Assembly (NCBI GenBank): GCA_034666665.1
Contig: JAXDLK010000045.1
Span: forward strand, 1-10,106
Reading direction: 5' to 3'
Source of the DNA: JAXDLK01 sp034666665
GTDB taxonomy: Bacteria > Desulfobacterota > Binatia > JACPRU01
Length of the DNA stretch: 10,106 nt
The notes below the pieces were generated by a model. It was not told the DNA's origin. It made no database searches and saw only the letters and a program-made list of their open reading frames with translations. The stretch's first letter is position 1; each line of letters begins with the position of its first letter. This document shows positions 6,849 to 10,106 of this stretch, one piece after another. A program made the translations under genes and the position numbers.

Positions 6849-6877
6849 TTGGCGCGCGGGGGCCGAGCCGCTACTCT
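6849..6877 (+). promoter_or_regulatory. Probable promoter of the R3H/AAA gene
   Basis: TTGGCG at 6849-6854, a 17-base spacer, then TACTCT at 6872-6877. The GTG start lies 6 bases after the -10 box, so transcription should begin at about the start codon and give a leaderless mRNA. Matches to consensus are moderate (4 of 6 and 3 of 6). The geometry is close to that of the promoter at 2605-2633. Confidence 0.45.
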
Positions 6878-6883
6878 CGAACC

Positions 6884-8455
6884 GTGGCGACGCGGCTCGA
6901 CGCCCCCTCGGCCGAGACCATCGTCCAGACGGAGAGCACGGACAACCTCGACCTGCTGCTCGAGGTCCTGCCCGGACGCATCCGACGCGAGGTCGAGAAC
7001 GACGATCCCGGGGAGTTGCTCGAGATCGTCCTCGACCTCGGCCGCCCCGCGGAGGCCCGCTACGCGGCTTCCGCGCGCGTCCTCGGCATCGACCCGGTAA
7101 CCCGCGAGGACATCGCGTTCACGCTCGCTCGGGTCGGCAGCTTCACTTCAGACAACCGGGCGGGGATCGAGGGCACCCTCCACCGGATCGCCGGCCTCAG
7201 GAATCGTCGCCGGGACGTGATCGGCCTCACCTGCCGGGTCGGCCGTGCGGTCACCGGCACGATCGCGATCGTCCGCGACGTCTTCGCCGGCGGCAAGAGC
7301 GTCCTGCTGCTCGGCCGTCCCGGGGTCGGCAAGACGACGCTGCTCCGCGAAGCCGCGCGGGTGCTCGCCGACGAGCTCGCCAAGCGGGTCGTCGTCGTCG
7401 ACACCTCGAACGAGATCGCGGGCGACGGCGACGTCCCGCACCCCGGCATCGGCAAGGCGCGCCGACTCCAGGTGCCGAGCCCCGAGCTGCAGCACGCGGT
7501 GATGATCGAGGCGGTGGAGAACCACATGCCGGAGGTGGTGGTCGTCGACGAGATCGGCACCCACCAGGAGGCGCTCGCAGCACGCACGATCGCCGAGCGC
7601 GGGGTGCAGCTGATCGCGACCGCGCACGGTACCACCCTCGAGAACCTGCTCGCGAACCCGACGCTCGCGGACCTCGTCGGCGGCGTCGAGGCGGTCACGC
7701 TCGGCGACGAGGAGGCGCGGCGGCGCCGGACGCAGAAGACGATCCTCGAGCGCCGCGCCGCGCCGACGTTCGATCTCCTGATCGAGATCCAGGACCGCTA
7801 TCGTTTCGCGGTGCATCGCGACGTCGCCGAGGCGGTGGACCTGCTGCTCGCAGGGCAGTCCTCTCGGCCGGAGCTCCGCGAGCGCGGCATGGACGGGCGG
7901 CTTGCGATCCAGCCCGCGGTCGCAGCAGACGTCGCCGAGGTGCCGGCGGGAACGCCGCGCGACCGGCGCGACCGCGCCGGTATGCGGTCTCCCCGCCACA
8001 TCTACCCCTACGGAGTCAGCTACACGCGGCTCGAGCGCGCGCTCCGGGCAATCGGCGCCGCGGCGTCGGTGACTCCACACCTGAAGGAGGCCGATCTCGT
8101 CCTCACTCTACGCGGACAGGAACAAAAGAATCCGCCGAAGCTCGTCGAGGCGCGCCGCCGGGGCATCCCGATCCGCAGCATCAAGAGCAACACCCAAGCG
8201 CAGATCGAAAGCCTGCTCGCCGGAATCTTCTCGACGGAGACCAGCCAGGAAGCAGCACTGCGCGAAGCGCGGGGCGCGGCGGACCTGGTCCTGGCGGAGA
8301 ACCGCCCCGTGGACCTCGAGCCGCGCCCGGCGCCGATCCGCCGCCTGCAGCACCACGTCGCACAGGAGCTCGGCCTCGCCTCGGAGAGTCGTGGCCGCGA
8401 GCCGTACCGGCGCGTCGTCTACTACCCGCCACTCGCACCCGCCCGCCCCGCGTAG
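6884..8455 (+). CDS. R3H-domain AAA ATPase, Ycf45/SpoIIIAA-like
   Basis: A 523-residue cytosolic protein with a P-loop ATPase core and a C-terminal nucleic-acid binding domain. Walker A is G-R-P-G-V-G-K-T-T at 144-152, and Walker B is E-V-V-V-V-D-E at 217-223. T-A-H-G-T-T near 246-251 is a sensor-like element, and P-H-P-G-I-G-K-A-R-R at 185-194 is typical of the Ycf45/SpoIIIAA-related family. A linker (about 325-370) leads to a second domain (H-I-Y-P-Y-G-V-S-Y at 372-380) and then an R3H motif (R487-x3-H491) near 484-514. R3H domains bind single-stranded DNA or RNA, so an ATP-driven nucleic-acid role is likely; the exact job of this family outside chloroplasts and spore formers is not known to me. 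The GTG 6884 start is 64 bp after the RND stop and fits the promoter. The gene converges on DUF423 with 5 bp between stops. Confidence 0.93.
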   Translation: MATRLDAPSAETIVQTESTDNLDLLLEVLPGRIRREVENDDPGELLEIVLDLGRPAEARYAASARVLGIDPVTREDIAFTLARVGSFTSDNRAGIEGTLHRIAGLRNRRRDVIGLTCRVGRAVTGTIAIVRDVFAGGKSVLLLGRPGVGKTTLLREAARVLADELAKRVVVVDTSNEIAGDGDVPHPGIGKARRLQVPSPELQHAVMIEAVENHMPEVVVVDEIGTHQEALAARTIAERGVQLIATAHGTTLENLLANPTLADLVGGVEAVTLGDEEARRRRTQKTILERRAAPTFDLLIEIQDRYRFAVHRDVAEAVDLLLAGQSSRPELRERGMDGRLAIQPAVAADVAEVPAGTPRDRRDRAGMRSPRHIYPYGVSYTRLERALRAIGAAASVTPHLKEADLVLTLRGQEQKNPPKLVEARRRGIPIRSIKSNTQAQIESLLAGIFSTETSQEAALREARGAADLVLAENRPVDLEPRPAPIRRLQHHVAQELGLASESRGREPYRRVVYYPPLAPARPA

Positions 8456-8460
8456 CGGGG
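8446..8460. terminator. Hairpin spanning the two convergent stops
   Basis: CCCCGC at 8446-8451, loop GTA, and GCGGGG at 8455-8460. The stem contains the R3H stop (8453-8455) and ends just before the DUF423 stop. Flanking GCCCG (8441-8445) and CGGGC (8468-8472) could extend it past a bulge. No T-run follows on either strand. It could act in both directions, but that is inference. Confidence 0.4.
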
Positions 8461-8799
8461 CTAGCGGCGGGCGGCGAGCGCCAGCAGCACCCAGCCGCCG
8501 AGCAGCAGCACGCCGCCGATCGGGGTGATCGCGCCCAGCCAGCGGCGGTCGGTGAGCACCAGCAGGTACAAGCTGCCGGAAAAGATCGTGGTGCCGGCGA
8601 GGAACGCCCAGCCGGCACGGTCCGCGCCGATCGCGCCGACCGCGAGCAGCGCGAGCGCGTGGTACATCTGGTAGCGTACGGCGGTCTCGAAGACCGCCAG
8701 CCGGTCGGCCGTCACGGCTTCGCGGAGGGCGTGAGCCCCGAAGGCGCCCGCAGCCACTCCGAGGAAGCCGAAGACGGCGCCGACCAGCGTCCAGTTCAT
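8461..8799 (-). CDS. DUF423 small membrane protein
   Basis: A 112-residue protein with four predicted membrane helices: residues about 3-21 (W-T-L-V-G-A-V-F-G-F), 44-61, 66-84 and 88-109. The hallmark is near the N-terminus, A-G-A-F-G-A-H-A-L-R, followed by the F-E-T-A-V-R-Y-Q-M-Y-H-A-L-A-L segment that defines DUF423 (relatives YgdD in E. coli and YwdK in Bacillus). The biochemical function of the family is unknown. I choose ATG 8799 because homologues start just before this helix; a TTG at 8838 would add 13 polar residues. It lies 49 bp downstream of the second hsp20 on the same strand, so it is probably co-transcribed with the heat-shock genes, though a weak promoter-like pair lies in the gap. 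Confidence 0.92.
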   Translation of the reverse strand: MNWTLVGAVFGFLGVAAGAFGAHALREAVTADRLAVFETAVRYQMYHALALLAVGAIGADRAGWAFLAGTTIFSGSLYLLVLTDRRWLGAITPIGGVLLLGGWVLLALAARR

Positions 8800-8848
8800 G
8801 CGAGCCGAGCCAGTAGCCGTCTTTCGTTCGACCTGCAAAGGGCCGCGC

Positions 8849-9300
8849 TCAGGCGGGCTTCACGGTGAGCTTTCGCGGCTTCGCCCGCTCCGCCTTCGGC
8901 AGCTCGACGACGAGCACGCCGTTCTCCATGCGCGCCTGGATCTTCTCGGTGTCGATGTCGCTCGAGAGCGTGAAGCGCCGCATCCAGTTGCCGACGTTGT
9001 ACTCGGTATAGACCGCCGTCAGGTTCTCGTATTCCTTCAACGACACGGCACCCTGGACTTCGAGGACGCCGTTCGCGACGTTGACGTCGATCGATCCCTC
9101 TTCGGCTCCGGGCATGTCCGCCCACAGCCAGAGACGTTCGGGCGTCTCGTAGATGTCACAGTCCGAACGTAGGAGCGGCCGGCGCGCGTGGTCTCCTCGC
9201 GCTGCAGCTCCTTCTTCTCTCGTACGCTCAGCTCTCCCGGAGCCTGACTGCCTTGGGTGCCCTGAGGATTCTGGGCGCCGTGAGTGCTCTGTGTGTTCAT
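8849..9300 (-). pseudogene. Hsp20 small heat-shock protein, disrupted by a frameshift
   Basis: The first 41 residues (from ATG 9300) are a Gln/Gly/Pro-rich tail ending in R-E-K-K-E-L-Q-R-E-E-T-T-R-A-G, a tail typical of one Hsp20 group. The alpha-crystallin domain is in a different frame: S-D-C-D-I-Y-E-T-P-E-R-L, A-D-M-P-G-A, Y-T-E-Y-N-V-G, F-T-L-S-S-D-I-D, and the signature A-R-M-E-N-G-V-L-V-V-E-L-P-K. Adding one C near 9177-9178 joins them smoothly as T-R-A-G-P-L-L-R-S-D-C-D-I-Y-E-T and gives a 150-residue protein of normal size. As written, the N-terminal frame ends at 9037, and only the 88-residue fragment from ATG 9115 could be made from the second frame. This is either a real inactivating deletion or a sequencing/assembly error in a GC run. 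The Shine-Dalgarno and all core residues are intact, which favours an error or a very recent mutation. Confidence 0.85.
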
Positions 9301-9307
9301 GGTTTCG

Positions 9308-9313
9308 CCTCCT
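9308..9313 (-). promoter_or_regulatory. Ribosome binding site of the frameshifted hsp20
   Basis: On the minus strand AGGAGG lies 7 bases before ATG 9300. It shows that the gene is meant to start there and not at the internal ATG 9115. Confidence 0.85.
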
Positions 9314-9323
9314 CAGTGCGATT

Positions 9324-9770
9324 TCAGCTCGCCTGCACCTTGATCTGACGGGGCTTCGATTCCTCCCGCTTCGGGACGCGGATCGTCAGCATGCCGTTCT
9401 TGCAGCTCGCCTCGGCACGGCCCGGCTCGAGATCGGGCGGAAGCTGAATCGAGCGGGAGAACCCGCCCATCGGGCGCTCCCGGCGGTGATACGATCCCCC
9501 CTCCGGCACATTCGGCTCGCGGAGGCCGCGGATCGTCACCGTCCGTCCCCGCGAGTCGATTTCCAGAGAGCCCGGATCCACGCCGGGCACCTCCGCCCGG
9601 ATCAAGTAATGATCGAGATCGGAGAAGACGTTGATCGGCGGGAAGACACCTCGCCCGCTGAGGCCGAGGTCGACCCCGTCGCGAGGGTGGTCGAAGGTGC
9701 GCTCGAGCTCGCGCTGCAAGCTCAAGAGCGCGTCGATCGGATCGAGATTGGACAGTCGCAGGAGCGCCAT
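9324..9770 (-). CDS. Hsp20/alpha-crystallin small heat-shock protein
   Basis: A 148-residue, intact member of the Hsp20 family: ATP-independent cytosolic chaperones that hold unfolding proteins for later refolding by DnaK and ClpB. A short helical N-terminus (D-P-I-D-A-L-L-S-L-Q-R-E-L) precedes the alpha-crystallin domain at about 43-138. That domain shows P-P-I-N-V-F-S-D, R-A-E-V-P-G-V, F-S-R-S-I-Q-L-P and the signature A-S-C-K-N-G-M-L-T-I-R-V-P-K. The C-terminal I-x-V anchor (R-Q-I-K-V, I143-V145) used for oligomer assembly is present. The gene is first in a minus-strand operon with a second hsp20 (23 bp gap) and probably DUF423. It has a strong Shine-Dalgarno and a sigma70-like promoter with a palindrome. 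The two Hsp20s differ in N-terminus and sequence, so they are not a recent duplication. Confidence 0.95.
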   Translation of the reverse strand: MALLRLSNLDPIDALLSLQRELERTFDHPRDGVDLGLSGRGVFPPINVFSDLDHYLIRAEVPGVDPGSLEIDSRGRTVTIRGLREPNVPEGGSYHRRERPMGGFSRSIQLPPDLEPGRAEASCKNGMLTIRVPKREESKPRQIKVQAS

Positions 9771-9778
9771 GAGCCGGT

Positions 9779-9784
9779 CCTCCT
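9779..9784 (-). promoter_or_regulatory. Ribosome binding site of the intact hsp20
   Basis: On the minus strand AAAGGAGGA surrounds a perfect AGGAGG, 8 bases before ATG 9770. This strong site fits a gene that needs a high yield under stress. Confidence 0.88.
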
Positions 9785-9797
9785 TTGTGATGGGCGG

Positions 9798-9825
9798 AAT
9801 GTAATTCCGGCCGGAAGACCGTCAA
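9798..9825 (-). promoter_or_regulatory. Probable sigma70-type promoter of the hsp20 operon
   Basis: On the minus strand TTGACG (9825-9820), a 16-base spacer, then TACATT (9803-9798). The -35 matches the consensus at 5 of 6 positions and the -10 at 4 of 6. The start of transcription should fall near 9790, giving a leader of about 20 bases that holds the Shine-Dalgarno. It lacks the CTTGAAA/CCCCAT pattern expected of a sigma32 promoter. Confidence 0.55.
9805..9816. promoter_or_regulatory. 12-bp palindrome inside the hsp20 promoter, candidate operator
   Basis: TTCCGGCCGGAA is a perfect palindrome lying between the -35 and -10 boxes, where a bound dimeric repressor would block RNA polymerase. 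It does not resemble CIRCE (TTAGCACTC/GAGTGCTAA), the HrcA site. The regulator is unknown. Confidence 0.45.
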
Positions 9826-9842
9826 GGCGTCGACCGCGTTCG

Positions 9843-9857
9843 GCGTGAATCTCACGC
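9843..9857. other. Short inverted repeat between the VWA gene and the hsp20 promoter
   Basis: GCGTGA at 9843-9848, loop ATC, and TCACGC at 9852-9857. It begins 25 bases after the VWA stop on the minus strand and 18 bases upstream of the hsp20 -35 box. It could be a weak transcription end for the VWA gene or a second binding site; no T-run follows. Confidence 0.35.
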
Positions 9858-9882
9858 GCGCGTCGATCGGGTACGGTGGCGG

Positions 9883-10106
9883 CTACAGGCGCTTGCGCTT
9901 CCGGGTCAGGTAGTCGACGAGCAGGTACTCACCGAGGTGGTCGGGCCGAGTGTAGAACGCACGGCCCTTGTTGATCCGCGTGATCTGCTCGACGAAGCCG
10001 CGAAGCGCCGGACTGTCGTCGAGCATGAAGGTGTTGATGACGACGCCGCGGCGGGTCACGCGCTCGACCTCCTTCAGCGTCTCCGCAGCGGCCCGCATGC
10101 TGATGC
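9883..10106 (-). CDS. VWA-domain protein, C-terminal part (gene runs off right edge)
   Basis: About 73 residues of a larger protein; the frame is open to the window edge, so the internal ATG at 10098 is not its start. The visible tail reads S-M-R-A-A-A-E-T-L-K-E-V, then V-V-I-N-T-F-M-L-D, then I-N-K-G-R-A-F-Y-T-R-P and L-G-E-Y-L-L-V-D-Y, ending in a basic R-K-R-K-R-L. This matches, from memory, the end of bacterial VWA proteins of the MoxR-associated/CoxE-like type, in which the VWA fold binds a metal through a MIDAS site. The MIDAS residues (D-x-S-x-S) would lie upstream, outside the window. Such proteins usually work with a MoxR-type AAA ATPase, which may lie beyond the right edge. The stop is 112 bp before the hsp20 start, and a separate hsp20 promoter lies in between. 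Confidence 0.75.
   Translation of the reverse strand, partial: ISMRAAAETLKEVERVTRRGVVINTFMLDDSPALRGFVEQITRINKGRAFYTRPDHLGEYLLVDYLTRKRKRL

Noticed and set aside
5982..7100. Plus-strand open frame across the end of the RND gene and the start of the R3H gene
   Set aside because: It is a different frame from two well-supported proteins, Arg/Pro-rich and without any domain.
8807..8838. TTGCAG-N17-TACTGG upstream of DUF423 on the minus strand
   Set aside because: The -10 matches the consensus only at its first two bases. Co-transcription with the hsp20 genes is as likely.
9804..9840. sigma32-type heat-shock promoter or CIRCE element for hsp20
   Set aside because: The CTTGA part is present, but CCCAT lies far too distant, and no TTAGCACTC-type inverted repeat exists.
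1..10106. tRNA, rRNA, insertion sequence, phage or defence system
   Set aside because: No tRNA-like cloverleaf, transposase, integrase, terminal inverted repeat or known defence domain was seen in any frame.

Overview
The window is very GC-rich and densely coded. Coding regions have the strong third-position G/C bias typical of high-GC soil or sediment bacteria. The gene families seen are a GT4 glycosyltransferase, a sulfatase-type lipoprotein module, a COG1033-type RND transporter, an R3H/SpoIIIAA-like ATPase, a DUF423 protein, Hsp20 proteins and a VWA protein. They suggest a Gram-negative 'deltaproteobacterial' or Binatota/Myxococcota-like genome. That placement is inference from gene style only, since the window holds no rRNA or other phylogenetic marker.

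Left part (1-1600, minus strand): a surface-glycan type operon reads leftward. A complete GT4 glycosyltransferase overlaps the next gene, which runs off the left edge, in a GTGA stop/start junction. That junction has been triplicated as three 69-bp tandem repeats (209-415). Middle left (1606-4148, plus strand): a lipoprotein that resembles the N-terminal beta-sandwich part of large membrane sulfatases but has no sulfatase domain and no stop codon of its own. It is followed by a membrane-anchored coiled-coil/HEAT-repeat protein with its own embedded promoter, and a two-CBS-domain regulator. A structured 265-bp intergenic region (4149-4413) follows, with a hairpin and an imperfect ~80-bp-period repeat. 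It is the longest gene-free stretch; no gap reaches 300 bases.

Centre (4414-8455, plus strand): an 801-residue RND/MMPL-type lipid exporter, then an R3H-domain AAA ATPase of the Ycf45/SpoIIIAA-like family. Right part (minus strand): a heat-shock operon reads leftward from about 9790. It holds an intact Hsp20, a second Hsp20 broken by a probable 1-base deletion, and DUF423, which converges on the R3H gene with 5 bp between stops. A promoter with a perfect 12-bp palindrome in its spacer lies upstream. The C-terminus of a VWA-domain protein enters from the right edge.

Two expression styles are visible. The HEAT and R3H genes have a -35/-10 pair so close to the start codon that leaderless mRNAs are expected. 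The CBS gene and both hsp20 genes have clear Shine-Dalgarno sequences. I did not find a convincing new defence or mobile system. The most unusual signals are the triplicated gene junction, the sulfatase module without its enzyme, the palindrome inside the hsp20 promoter and the frameshifted second hsp20.
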